NCBI GenBank assembly: GCA_017478105.1
Contig: JAFVEF010000007.1
Coordinates: 1 to 42,234, forward strand
From: Bacilli bacterium
GTDB taxonomy: Bacteria > Bacillota_I > Bacilli_A > RF39 > UBA660
DNA: 42,234 bases
Direction of reading: 5' to 3'
The notes under the pieces were generated by a model. It was not told the DNA's origin, made no database searches, and saw only the letters and a list, made by a program, of their open reading frames with translations. This document shows, piece after piece, positions 1-6,542 of the stretch (the first letter of the stretch is position 1; every line of letters starts with the position of its first letter). The position numbers and the translations under genes were made by a program.

Positions 1-205
1 ATTATGAATTATATGATTCATCACAAGTATTTAACTTCTTATATAGAGATAATTACATTAAAATCACATAAAAAAAGAAAATCAAACTTATTATAAAATT
101 CAATTTCCTTAATTATCTCCCCCAAAACTCTTTACACTAACAATTATTTGTATTGTATATAGAATATACGTTTGATATAATAAAGTTAAAACATTGTAAC
201 ATAAA
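1..205. other. AT-rich left edge, no gene seen
   Basis: I see no convincing reading frame with a ribosome binding site, no RNA gene and no repeat here. It lies beyond the terminator of the toxin locus. Confidence 0.5.
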
Positions 206-229
206 AGAGAACTTTTTTTCAAGTTCTCT
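206..229 (-). terminator. Terminator of the toxin locus
   Basis: A 9-bp perfect hairpin (AGAGAACTT / AAGTTCTCT) with a short loop, followed on the minus strand by a T-run. It closes the transcript that holds the toxin and the third RNA repeat. Because of symmetry it could also work on the plus strand. Confidence 0.7.
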
Positions 230-242
230 TAATTTCATATTT

Positions 243-267
243 AAAGCTAGGCATTTAACCTAACTTT
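243..267 (-). other. Hairpin in the toxin 3' region
   Basis: On the minus strand AAAGTTAGG and CCTAGCTTT can pair over nine positions with one G-U pair around a 7-nt loop. It lies between the third RNA repeat and the terminator, so the 3' part of this locus is more structured than an ordinary untranslated region. No function is known to me. Confidence 0.35.
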
Positions 268-281
268 GTCATATATGACTT

Positions 282-328
282 TAGATAGACTTATATATCC
301 CTCGATTAATTCTTCATAACGCTATCTA
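282..328 (-). repeat. Third copy of the antitoxin RNA repeat
   Basis: It has the same layout as the two repeats upstream of the toxin: a 7-bp closing stem (TAGATAG/CTATCTA), GCGTTATGA after the 5' arm, and CGAGGGATATA before the 3' arm. Relative to the other copies the closing stem has changed on both sides, and an internal TTGT/GACA pair has become TTAT/GATA. These are compensatory changes, which argues for a conserved RNA structure. It begins about 20 nt after the toxin stop codon. Confidence 0.65.
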
Positions 329-333
329 CTATT

Positions 334-364
334 ATTATACTGTTTTTATCTATTTTTTATACAA
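334..364 (-). promoter_or_regulatory. Possible promoter for the third repeat
   Basis: On the minus strand there is a perfect TATAAT (334-339) and a TTGTAT (359-364) with a 19-nt spacer, both inside the 3' end of the toxin gene. A start about 7 nt downstream of the -10 would fall almost exactly on the first base of the third repeat. The long spacer makes this tentative. Confidence 0.35.
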
Positions 365-763
365 TATTTTCTTAAAATATGAGATTAGTTTTTCTCTTAA
401 TAAATTTTGTGTGTATTCATCTAAAACAACTATTTTTTTATCTTGATTTTCATAAAAATTCTTAATTCTCATACTTGATATTATTTTAACCTGCTCTAAT
501 AAAGCAATCGAATCAGTTTGTTTTATGTATTGCCAGCTAAAATGTTTGGTTTCATGATAGTTTCTATTATTATAATCTTCTTTTGTTTTAAAATGTTTTT
601 CTTTTGGACTTGTTAATGGAATGCAAAGTGCTAAATTATCAATCTTTGGTAAATTATATAAAACTCCTAAATGTACACTGTTTATTTCCGAACCAACATT
701 TCCTCTAAAATCTATGTGACATAAAGTACCATCAACAAAATTTATTTCTTTATTTTTTTTCAT
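350..763 (-). CDS. Probable type III toxin (PemK/ToxN-like endoribonuclease)
   Basis: A 137-residue protein. Its pattern fits the MazF/PemK/ToxN fold: DFRGNVGSEI near residue 15-25, a beta-strand region ending in IPLTSPK (the PLTSPK motif is typical of ToxN/AbiQ-type toxins), and SIALLEQVKIISSMRI near residue 85-100, like the S.xLxQ....S..R block of PemK. Members are RNases that cleave mRNA and are neutralised by the RNA repeats encoded just upstream. The start at 763 follows GGAGGCGG at good spacing. An upstream in-frame ATG at 817 falls inside a terminator hairpin and was not used. The order promoter, repeats, terminator, toxin is that of type III systems. It could instead be a lone PemK-like toxin. 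The family call is from motifs by eye. Confidence 0.72.
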   Translation of the reverse strand: MKKNKEINFVDGTLCHIDFRGNVGSEINSVHLGVLYNLPKIDNLALCIPLTSPKEKHFKTKEDYNNRNYHETKHFSWQYIKQTDSIALLEQVKIISSMRIKNFYENQDKKIVVLDEYTQNLLREKLISYFKKILYKK

Positions 764-792
764 AATATCAACCGCCTCCAAAAGTAAAATAA

Positions 793-814
793 GAAAGAGG
801 CAATAGCCTCTTTC
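793..814 (-). terminator. Terminator between antitoxin RNA and toxin
   Basis: An 8-9 bp GC-containing hairpin (GAAAGAGGC / GCCTCTTTC) followed by a loose T-rich stretch. It separates the RNA repeats from the toxin ribosome binding site. In known type III systems such a leaky terminator sets the ratio of antitoxin RNA to toxin mRNA; that role here is inferred from position. Confidence 0.75.
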
Positions 815-822
815 CATTCAAA

Positions 823-867
823 GAGTAGACTAACATGTCCCTAGCCAATGGCGTCACAATGCTACCC
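823..867 (-). repeat. Antitoxin RNA repeat 2
   Basis: Closing stem GGGTAG/CTACTC (one G-U pair). An internal GCC/GGC pair may form a small extra hairpin that repeat 1 lacks. It is the copy nearest the toxin. Confidence 0.7.
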
Positions 868-882
868 ATAGATGAATATAAT

Positions 883-928
883 TTGGTTGACTAATATGTC
901 CCTCGATTTCTCTTCACAATGCAACCAA
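883..928 (-). repeat. Antitoxin RNA repeat 1
   Basis: Closing stem TTGGTTG/CAACCAA. The shared core has TTGT near the 5' arm and GACA near the 3' arm, which can pair as an inner helix or pseudoknot. Confidence 0.7.
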
Positions 929-953
929 TTACATAATCACTTATGTGCCACAT

Positions 954-982
954 ATTATAACACAATATATATAAAAAGTCAA
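954..982 (-). promoter_or_regulatory. Strong sigma-A promoter of the toxin-antitoxin locus
   Basis: TTGACT (977-982), a 17-nt spacer and TATAAT (954-959), with TG near the extended -10 position. Near-consensus strength suits a locus in which the RNA antitoxin must be in excess. Confidence 0.85.
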
Positions 983-1154
983 AACATCAATAATTTCAAC
1001 TTTTTACATTTTTATTATATACAATTTTTTTTATAGTTTCAATAGTCTATTTTGAGATAATATAATGTATAACTCGAATTTAAACATTTGATGATGTTTA
1101 TCTAATTATTTCAAATAAAATAAAAACGTTGATTTCTCAACGTTAAATTCATAA

Positions 1155-1230
1155 TGGTGGAGCATAGCGGGATCGAACCGCTGACCTCCACGGTGCAAAC
1201 GTGGCGCTCTCCCAGCTGAGCTAATGCCCC
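1155..1230 (-). tRNA. tRNA-Ala (UGC)
   Basis: A 76-nt cloverleaf. The acceptor starts GGGGCAT and the 3' end ATGCTCCACCA encodes CCA. The D arm is AGCTCAGCTGGGAGAGC, the anticodon loop TTTGCAC contains TGC, and the T arm contains GGTTCGATCCC. The anticodon reads GCA and GCG alanine codons. Confidence 0.97.
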
Positions 1231-1262
1231 ATTACTTGGTTTTAATCACAACCAGTAATAGA

Positions 1263-1291
1263 ATTATAGCAAAGCTTTCCTTTAAAGTCAA
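1263..1291 (-). promoter_or_regulatory. Promoter of tRNA-Ala
   Basis: TTGACT (1286-1291), a 17-nt spacer and TATAAT (1263-1268) on the minus strand, about 33 nt before the tRNA. The -35 overlaps the stop codon of the upstream protease gene. Confidence 0.85.
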
Positions 1292-2025
1292 CTCTTTTGC
1301 ATTATTTTTTCTAGATATTCCTTTTCATAATAATATATATCATTATCTTTTACTAAATGTTTTCTATCTTTATAAAAATCATTTTTAGTACTTATTATTT
1401 TAGTTTTTTTAAAGTTATAGTTATTTAGATATCTTTCTAATAGAAATCTATTATATTTATAATTAATTAGTTTATTTTCTTTAATTATTAACACTACTAA
1501 TAATATAGTCATTACTATTATATTTATCTTTTTTTCTTTTATTAAAAAAATAGTTATCGTTGTATAAAAACTTATTTGTATTACAAGTTTTAGACTTTTC
1601 TTTAGAGGTAATATTTTTTCTAATACTATATTTAATAATTTTCCTCCATCTAATGGATATATAGGCATTAAATTAAAACTTAAAATACTTAAGTGATATA
1701 TATTAATCATTTTTATATCATTTTTAAAAATAGTAACTAATAATAATCTAGCTAATACTTGAAATATAGGACCCATTATTAGTATAAAGAATTCTTTAAA
1801 ACTATTAGTATTTATAGGCATATTTAATTTTGTTATTCCACCTAGTGGATATATTATTATTTTTTCTACTTCAACATTTACTATTTTAGCACCTATCGCA
1901 TGACCTAGTTCATGGATTATAATTAAAACACTTATAATTATAAATTCTTTAAATGCCCCTACTATTATAAATATTAAAGCAGATATATATGTTAATAAAT
2001 TTATTTTAAATATATTCTTTATAAT
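1288..2025 (-). CDS. spoIVFB: SpoIVFB-like intramembrane M50 metalloprotease
   Basis: A site-2-protease family membrane enzyme of about 245 residues. The frame carries HELGH (codons at about 1900-1914) for zinc binding and, near the middle, YPLDGGKLLN, the second M50 motif with its zinc-ligand Asp. Several hydrophobic segments surround both. SpoIVFB cleaves pro-sigma-K in the mother cell during sporulation. The gene follows spoIVFA and overlaps its end by 20 nt, as in Bacillus synteny. Start problem: the first ATG (1821) would lose HELGH. Upstream there is an in-frame TAG at 2026-2028 and no ATG, GTG or TTG before HELGH. The ATT at 2023-2025, preceded by GGGAAG, is the best candidate. The family call is firm; the start is uncertain. 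Confidence 0.75.
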   Translation of the reverse strand: MIKNIFKINLLTYISALIFIIVGAFKEFIIISVLIIIHELGHAIGAKIVNVEVEKIIIYPLGGITKLNMPINTNSFKEFFILIMGPIFQVLARLLLVTIFKNDIKMINIYHLSILSFNLMPIYPLDGGKLLNIVLEKILPLKKSLKLVIQISFYTTITIFLIKEKKINIIVMTILLVVLIIKENKLINYKYNRFLLERYLNNYNFKKTKIISTKNDFYKDRKHLVKDNDIYYYEKEYLEKIMQKS

Positions 2026-2566
2026 CTAGATACTTCCCATCTTTTTGAAATACTAAATATAACTTTTCATTAGTATCCCCTATTATTTCATCTTTTTCTA
2101 TATAATCATATAGTTTTATATCTCCTACATTAATATTTCCATACAATGTATCTATTCCATTTACTTGTTCTATAATTATAACTTGATTATAATCATCTTT
2201 TTTTCCTATATATATTACTACTCCACTTTCTAATGCTTTTACTAAAGTATTCTTACTTACAGTTAATTCTACTCCGTCTTTATATTTAGTTTCTTTTTTA
2301 TAAGCTATTTTTTCTGTTGATACCGGAATAGTTTTATCAGTCTTATTTATAGATAATAAATTACCAAAATACTTTTCATAGTTTTTTTTCATATTCATGT
2401 AATGAATACTTTTTTCATAAATATTTTCTTTAATTACTTTTTTTATATTACTATTTTTTTTAATAAGTATTAATCCTATTAAAAGAATTATTATTGAGAT
2501 AAGTGTTTTACTTAAAAATATTTTTACTTTTCTTTTTAGTACAAGTTTTTCTTTAATCATTTTCAT
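2006..2566 (-). CDS. spoIVFA: SpoIVFA-like membrane regulator with degenerate LytM domain
   Basis: 186 residues. A basic N-terminus and one membrane segment (about residues 19-37), then a linker and a C-terminal M23/LytM-like domain (about 95-186, with VKALESGVVIYIGKK and VIIIEQVNGIDTLYGN). The usual HxxxD and HxH zinc residues are not seen, so it should be non-enzymatic, as SpoIVFA is. In Bacillus SpoIVFA anchors and restrains SpoIVFB in the outer forespore membrane. It sits directly before the SpoIVFB gene. The start at 2566 follows GGAGATAT. Confidence 0.75.
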   Translation of the reverse strand: MKMIKEKLVLKRKVKIFLSKTLISIIILLIGLILIKKNSNIKKVIKENIYEKSIHYMNMKKNYEKYFGNLLSINKTDKTIPVSTEKIAYKKETKYKDGVELTVSKNTLVKALESGVVIYIGKKDDYNQVIIIEQVNGIDTLYGNINVGDIKLYDYIEKDEIIGDTNEKLYLVFQKDGKYLDYKEYI

Positions 2567-2609
2567 ATATCTCCTTCAATTAAATATATGAAAAATAAAA
2601 ATAAGTATG

Positions 2610-3116
2610 TTAATTTATACTTATTTTTTTATATTTTTTAGGAATTATTTTTATTATTAAATAAACTAATTCTATATAAATAATATTAGTTAATAGACTA
2701 TGAGTAATTTTATAAAATACTCTATTAAAAGTAATAGATACTATATTAAATGAGAATAGTATTATTCCTGTTAGAGATTCATATATACTTATAATTAGTA
2801 TAATATATAAAATTATTTTTACTAAAGAAAGTCCATAATTTTTATAAATATATTTTGAAATAATACCTATTATTACAAATAGTATTCCATTAAAAAATAA
2901 TAAATTTGTATAGAATAAATCATAAATCATTCCAAAGATAAATAATAATAGATAATACTTATTTTCTTTTTTTCTATAAAATGGATAAATAATTATAATT
3001 GAAGATACTGTAAGTAATGGAGTTAAAAGTGATAAATCATTTATTAAAAATGGTAGATAGTTTGTTAGTAAACCATCTAATAATAGAGATATTATAAGAA
3101 TAACTATGGGGATCAT
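2610..3116 (-). CDS. mreD: Rod-shape protein MreD
   Basis: A 168-residue, very hydrophobic protein with about five to six membrane segments and a short basic tail, the size of MreD. MreD partners MreC in the elongation complex that guides lateral wall synthesis. The ATG overlaps the mreC stop by 4 nt, so the two are translationally coupled. Identification rests on topology and position more than on sequence motifs. It normally follows mreB and mreC; mreB is not in this window. Confidence 0.75.
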   Translation of the reverse strand: MIPIVILIISLLLDGLLTNYLPFLINDLSLLTPLLTVSSIIIIYPFYRKKENKYYLLLFIFGMIYDLFYTNLLFFNGILFVIIGIISKYIYKNYGLSLVKIILYIILIISIYESLTGIILFSFNIVSITFNRVFYKITHSLLTNIIYIELVYLIIKIIPKKYKKISIN

Positions 3117-3910
3117 TTTTTCTCCTTTAGTACTGTTACATAATGAATATCATTAAAGTTTTGATATGTTTTAATATAGATTGTTTTACTTAAATTATAT
3201 TTATCACTTTCTATTTTTTCTACAGTACCTATGTATATTCCTTGAGGAAACATTGAACCTAATCCACTTGTTAGGACTTCATCTCCTACATTTACAGCAG
3301 TTGTTTTATCGATACCTGTTGCCTTAATAAGACCTGTTTCTTTATCATATCCATTTAGTATAGCAAAATTATCAGTATTATTTGTTTTTATAGAAATACT
3401 TACTTTAAAATTAATATCTTCAGTAGTAATTAGTTTTACTTCACTTGAATGATTAGATACTTTTTCTATTTTTCCTATCAATCCATATTTAGTAATAACT
3501 GCCATTTCATTTTTTATACCATCTTTTTTACCCTTATCTATTGTTATGGTATTAAACCAATAACTTTTATTTCTAGATAAGATAGTAGCATTTTCTGGAG
3601 TATATTCAGTTATAGTTTTATTTAATTCTAATTGAGCTTTTAAATCTTGTATTTCTTTTTCTAAAGATTCATTAACATTCTTTTGAATAATATAACTCTC
3701 AGATTGATCTTTATTCTTTTCTTTATTAAATGGTTTAGTACTAGGGATTAATAATACTTTTTGAATAAAAGTAGTAGTATCTTTTAAGATACTTTCTACA
3801 CTACTAACATATCTATTTTTATTTAAAGACATAAATAGTAAAATAATTACTAATACAGGTATTAGTATAAATAATAAAATTTTGTTTTTATCTTTTTTCT
3901 TTTTATACAT
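3113..3910 (-). CDS. mreC: Rod-shape protein MreC
   Basis: 265 residues. A short cytoplasmic start, one membrane helix (about 11-28), a coiled-coil region (about 75-100, NESLEKEIQDLKAQLELNK) and the beta-rich MreC domain (about 105-262) with the typical WFNTITIDKG.KDGIK..M and GDEVLTSGLGSMFPQGIYIG blocks. It lies outside the membrane and bridges wall synthases to the cytoskeleton. Operon with mreD downstream and radC upstream. Confidence 0.9.
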   Translation of the reverse strand: MYKKKKDKNKILLFILIPVLVIILLFMSLNKNRYVSSVESILKDTTTFIQKVLLIPSTKPFNKEKNKDQSESYIIQKNVNESLEKEIQDLKAQLELNKTITEYTPENATILSRNKSYWFNTITIDKGKKDGIKNEMAVITKYGLIGKIEKVSNHSSEVKLITTEDINFKVSISIKTNNTDNFAILNGYDKETGLIKATGIDKTTAVNVGDEVLTSGLGSMFPQGIYIGTVEKIESDKYNLSKTIYIKTYQNFNDIHYVTVLKEKK

Positions 3911-3957
3911 ATTATCATCTCACTTTTAATTATAGTATAAATTTTATTTCCTTACAA

Positions 3958-4641
3958 TTAAATATTTAATTCATTTTTATGTTCATAAAAACTATAAAAA
4001 GTATCATTTCCTACTATGATATGATCTATTACTGGTATACCTTGTATTTCTCCTGTTTGAAATAGTTTTATTGTAAAGTAAATATCTTGTTTAGATGGTG
4101 TAATATCTCCTGTTGGATGATTATGAAGACATACTATAGATGAAGCACTTAATAGATAGGCTTCTTTAAATATTTCTCTTGGATGGGTTATTGATTGATT
4201 GATAGTTCCAATAAATATAAGTTTTCTTTTTATTAGTTCTTGTTTTGTATTAAAGTAATAACAGTAAAAGTATTCTTGTTTTAAATTATAAAATAAATAT
4301 TTAGAATCTTCATAAATATCTTTAGGATTATCTAATTTAATTAGTTTTTCTTCTTTTTTTAAAAATATTCTTTTACCTAATTCTATGGAAGATAAAATCT
4401 CCATAGCTTTTACTTCACCTATTCCTTTGATTTTCATTAAATCATATAATGATATATCTTTTAAATCTTTTAATTTATATTTATTTAATATATCAATAGA
4501 TAAATCAGTTACTGATTTATCTTTAGTACCTGTTTTTAGAATAATTGAGAGTAATTCTTTATCGGAGAGATTAGTAATACCATGTTCTTTTAATCTTTCT
4601 CTAGGTCTTTCATTCTTTGGAATGTTTTTTATTGTATATAT
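3958..4641 (-). CDS. radC: RadC family JAB/MPN-domain protein
   Basis: About 227 residues, the usual RadC length, if read from the non-standard start. The N-terminal part has ERPRERL and LSDKELLSIILKTGT, typical of RadC. A helix-hairpin-helix (KIKGIGEVKAMEI) follows, then a C-terminal JAMM metal-binding domain with SIVCLHNHPTGDITPSKQD. Its cellular role is unsettled; despite the name, a DNA-repair function is not established. Oddity: the first ATG in frame (4437) would discard the conserved first 68 residues. Upstream, three TAA stops end just before codons that include no ATG, GTG or TTG. ATA at 4639-4641, behind GGGGTG, lines up with the start of homologues. Confidence 0.75.
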   Translation of the reverse strand: MYTIKNIPKNERPRERLKEHGITNLSDKELLSIILKTGTKDKSVTDLSIDILNKYKLKDLKDISLYDLMKIKGIGEVKAMEILSSIELGKRIFLKKEEKLIKLDNPKDIYEDSKYLFYNLKQEYFYCYYFNTKQELIKRKLIFIGTINQSITHPREIFKEAYLLSASSIVCLHNHPTGDITPSKQDIYFTIKLFQTGEIQGIPVIDHIIVGNDTFYSFYEHKNELNI

Positions 4642-4673
4642 AGTTACACCCCATTATTATTATTCACAATTAT

Positions 4674-5126
4674 TTAATTTTTAATAGTCTTTTTTGTTAT
4701 TTCTTCATAATTTGATAATATTACTTCTTCTATTGTTAAGATTTCATCTTCTTCAGTAGTTTCTTTAATTAGAAAATCAAATTGAGATACATTTTCAAAG
4801 AATTCTTTTGAGTTTACTTCTTTTTCTTTTATTGATAGAGAAATTCCTCTACTATTATAAATATCTTTTAGTTTTTCTATTACTTCTTTATCTTTAGTAA
4901 TACCTACATAGACATAATATTTTTTATTATCTTTTTCTACTAGTCTTTTAGAAACATAGTTTTTATTTAAATCTTTTTTATCTATATAAACTCCTTCTTC
5001 TAAAAAATAATATGTATCTTTAGAATTAAAGTTTTTAAAGATATCTTTTTTACTTCCAAATATTAATTCACCAGAAAAGAATCCTAATCCAATAAAAAAA
5101 ATACTTGAGATTATTATTTTTTTCAT
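4674..5126 (-). CDS. SpoIIB/SPOR-like membrane protein
   Basis: 150 residues. One N-terminal membrane segment (about 5-22), then a domain in which KYYVYVGITKDKEVIEKLKD followed by a hydrophobic strand resembles a SPOR peptidoglycan-binding repeat. In Bacillus spoIIB lies between the valS region and maf-radC-mreBCD, and this gene occupies that slot. SpoIIB helps target the septal engulfment machinery. The sequence match is weak and the call leans on synteny. Start follows GGTGATTAT. Confidence 0.5.
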   Translation of the reverse strand: MKKIIISSIFFIGLGFFSGELIFGSKKDIFKNFNSKDTYYFLEEGVYIDKKDLNKNYVSKRLVEKDNKKYYVYVGITKDKEVIEKLKDIYNSRGISLSIKEKEVNSKEFFENVSQFDFLIKETTEEDEILTIEEVILSNYEEITKKTIKN

Positions 5127-5196
5127 ATAATCACCAAGTATATTTTAATTTATAATATACAAATTATTTGTCGAAATAAATATCAAGAATAGATTT

Positions 5197-6465
5197 TTAG
5201 CCTATACGGAAAGCCGGTGATACACCGTAAGCACCATAAGAACTGCGAGAGTTGCAATCGCCTGTAGAATTGCCATAGTAGAAATAGCTCGTATTATTAG
5301 AATAAGCCGAGCGCAACCACCAAGATTTATTAGAATTGTTAGATTTTTTTATTGCTCCTGCATAACTTGATGTTGTTACCCCTATTGATTCATAATAATC
5401 TAATTGTCTCGTTTGCCCTTGCGCTGTGTCATAAATTCCTGTATAGTTCCACACTTCTCTTGCTGATAATAAGTATAGTTTATCGGGTGTCGTGAAGTTT
5501 GTCTCGCCTGATGTACTACCATGTCCTGATACTACGGTTGTTTCTATTATTCCATCTTTTAATTCTTGAGGTAGTGCATTATAAATATCAGCATTTACAT
5601 ATGTTCTCATTTCACTTGCGGGCCATCCACCTATATTTCCATTTCCTATTGAAGTACTGCTTGAATCATAGGGGTTCATCCTATGACTTGTAACAATATC
5701 TGTAAACTCTATGACAAAACCGCAGGCAGTTTGTGAAAATCCTTCTGTCGAACATTCTGCAGGAGTTGATTTGTTCGCAATTCTTAAAGTTTGTGTTCCA
5801 AATGTTCCCATATCTATTGTTTTAGTATCTCCGACATTATAAGCACTTGTATTTCCTGTTTTTACGACACTAATAATTGTTTCCCAAGAATCTGTTTCAA
5901 ATGATTCTGGATGAACTGGTTTAACGGCATTATCATCTGCTTGAACGTAAGTTACCGAAAATGATAAATTTAGTGTTTGTTCTGTACTTGGTAAATCATC
6001 TTTAGTTATATCTTTTTTATATCCAACTCTTACTTTATATGTTTCTGTTTTTCCAGCTTCTAATAGATGATTATTCTGAATTGTTACTCCATCAAAATAA
6101 GAAACACTATATTCTAAATAGTTAGGTAAAGTATTTATTTCTGTTCCATTTAGTTTATTTGAAATTGCTGATATCATTCCATCGATAGTTCCGGCATTTT
6201 TCGCATCAACTGTGAATTCAAAATAATCTCCTGGTAAGTTTAAATTTACACTATATGATACTGTAGTTTTAGCAGTATCTATTGCCGGAGTTGAAGCTGT
6301 CACACTACCAGACTTTACTTGAACATTATCAAAATAAATATCCCATTTATTATCTTTTACAACTGTTGTACCTACTATGTTTAAATTAGTACTTAATAAA
6401 GCATAACCTAAACTTATGCTTAATAATAAAATTATAAGTACCATAAATAAATATCTTCTTTGCAT
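5197..6465 (-). CDS. Surface protein A, DUF6273/C-lectin-like end with probable variable region
   Basis: 422 residues from the ATG at 6465, which follows AGGTGAGAAG; an in-frame ATG at 6513 overlaps the promoter. An N-terminal membrane segment (LLLSISLGYALLSTNLNIVG) is followed by a beta-rich domain of about 150 residues shared with proteins B and C. Next comes a domain typical of DUF6273: DSWETI, VGDTKT, GGWPASEMRTYVN, KLYLLS.REVW, SWWLRSA and a C-terminal GVSPAFRI. Between WWLRSA and GVSPAFRI lie 26 residues that differ from protein C at 16 positions, while the preceding domain is much more alike. In that block 24 of 26 codons end in T or C, as in a DGR variable region. Likely membrane-anchored with the variable tip outside. 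The ligand is unknown. Confidence 0.7.
   Translation of the reverse strand: MQRRYLFMVLIILLLSISLGYALLSTNLNIVGTTVVKDNKWDIYFDNVQVKSGSVTASTPAIDTAKTTVSYSVNLNLPGDYFEFTVDAKNAGTIDGMISAISNKLNGTEINTLPNYLEYSVSYFDGVTIQNNHLLEAGKTETYKVRVGYKKDITKDDLPSTEQTLNLSFSVTYVQADDNAVKPVHPESFETDSWETIISVVKTGNTSAYNVGDTKTIDMGTFGTQTLRIANKSTPAECSTEGFSQTACGFVIEFTDIVTSHRMNPYDSSSTSIGNGNIGGWPASEMRTYVNADIYNALPQELKDGIIETTVVSGHGSTSGETNFTTPDKLYLLSAREVWNYTGIYDTAQGQTRQLDYYESIGVTTSSYAGAIKKSNNSNKSWWLRSAYSNNTSYFYYGNSTGDCNSRSSYGAYGVSPAFRIG
5200..5325 (-). other. Candidate DGR variable region of protein A
   Basis: The segment from the WWLRSA codons to the stop. Its GC is visibly higher than the rest of the gene (CGC, TCG, GGC, CCG codons) and it carries almost only NNY codons between the two conserved anchors. 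No template repeat or reverse transcriptase was found in the window. Confidence 0.5.
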
Positions 6466-6477
6466 ATACTTCTCACC

Positions 6478-6513
6478 TATTATAATTTTATAATAATTAT
6501 TGTTTTTATTCAA
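6478..6513 (-). promoter_or_regulatory. Promoter of surface gene A with AT inverted repeat
   Basis: TTGAAT (6508-6513), 17 nt, TAAAAT (6485-6490). An inverted repeat TATTATA-AAAT-TATAATA (6478-6495) overlaps the -10 and runs up to the ribosome binding site. Nearly the same sequence precedes gene B. Confidence 0.65.
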
Positions 6514-6515
6514 TA

Positions 6516-6542
6516 TAAAAAGAGAATAATAATCCTCTTTTA
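6516..6542 (-). terminator. Terminator after the GNAT gene
   Basis: Hairpin AAAAAGAGGAT / ATTCTCTTTTT with a short loop, just after the GNAT stop codon. Confidence 0.75.

Larger units (their letters stand above)
815..947 (-). ncRNA. Probable type III RNA antitoxin, two repeats
   Basis: This is the predicted transcript from the promoter at 954-982 to the terminator at 793-814. It holds two about 45-nt repeats (883-928 and 823-867) whose cores start exactly 60 nt apart. Both share GCATTGTGA after the 5' stem arm and AGGGACAT(A/G)TTAGTC before the 3' arm. The closing stems differ (TTGGTTG/CAACCAA and GGGTAG/CTACTC) yet each pairs with itself. In known systems the toxin cuts the precursor into single pseudoknot units that bind and inhibit it. 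The 5' end is estimated from the promoter. Confidence 0.7.

Noticed and set aside
764-817. Upstream ATG that would extend the toxin to 155 residues
   Set aside because: It lies inside the terminator hairpin, has no ribosome binding site, and a good GGAGGCGG precedes the ATG at 763.
282-928. Repeats around the toxin as a CRISPR array
   Set aside because: Only three copies, each self-paired with changing stems, with a gene between copies two and three; no uniform spacers and no cas genes.
5126-5196. DGR template repeat or hairpin downstream of gene A
   Set aside because: The interval is AT-rich, with no similarity to the variable region and no marked hairpin.
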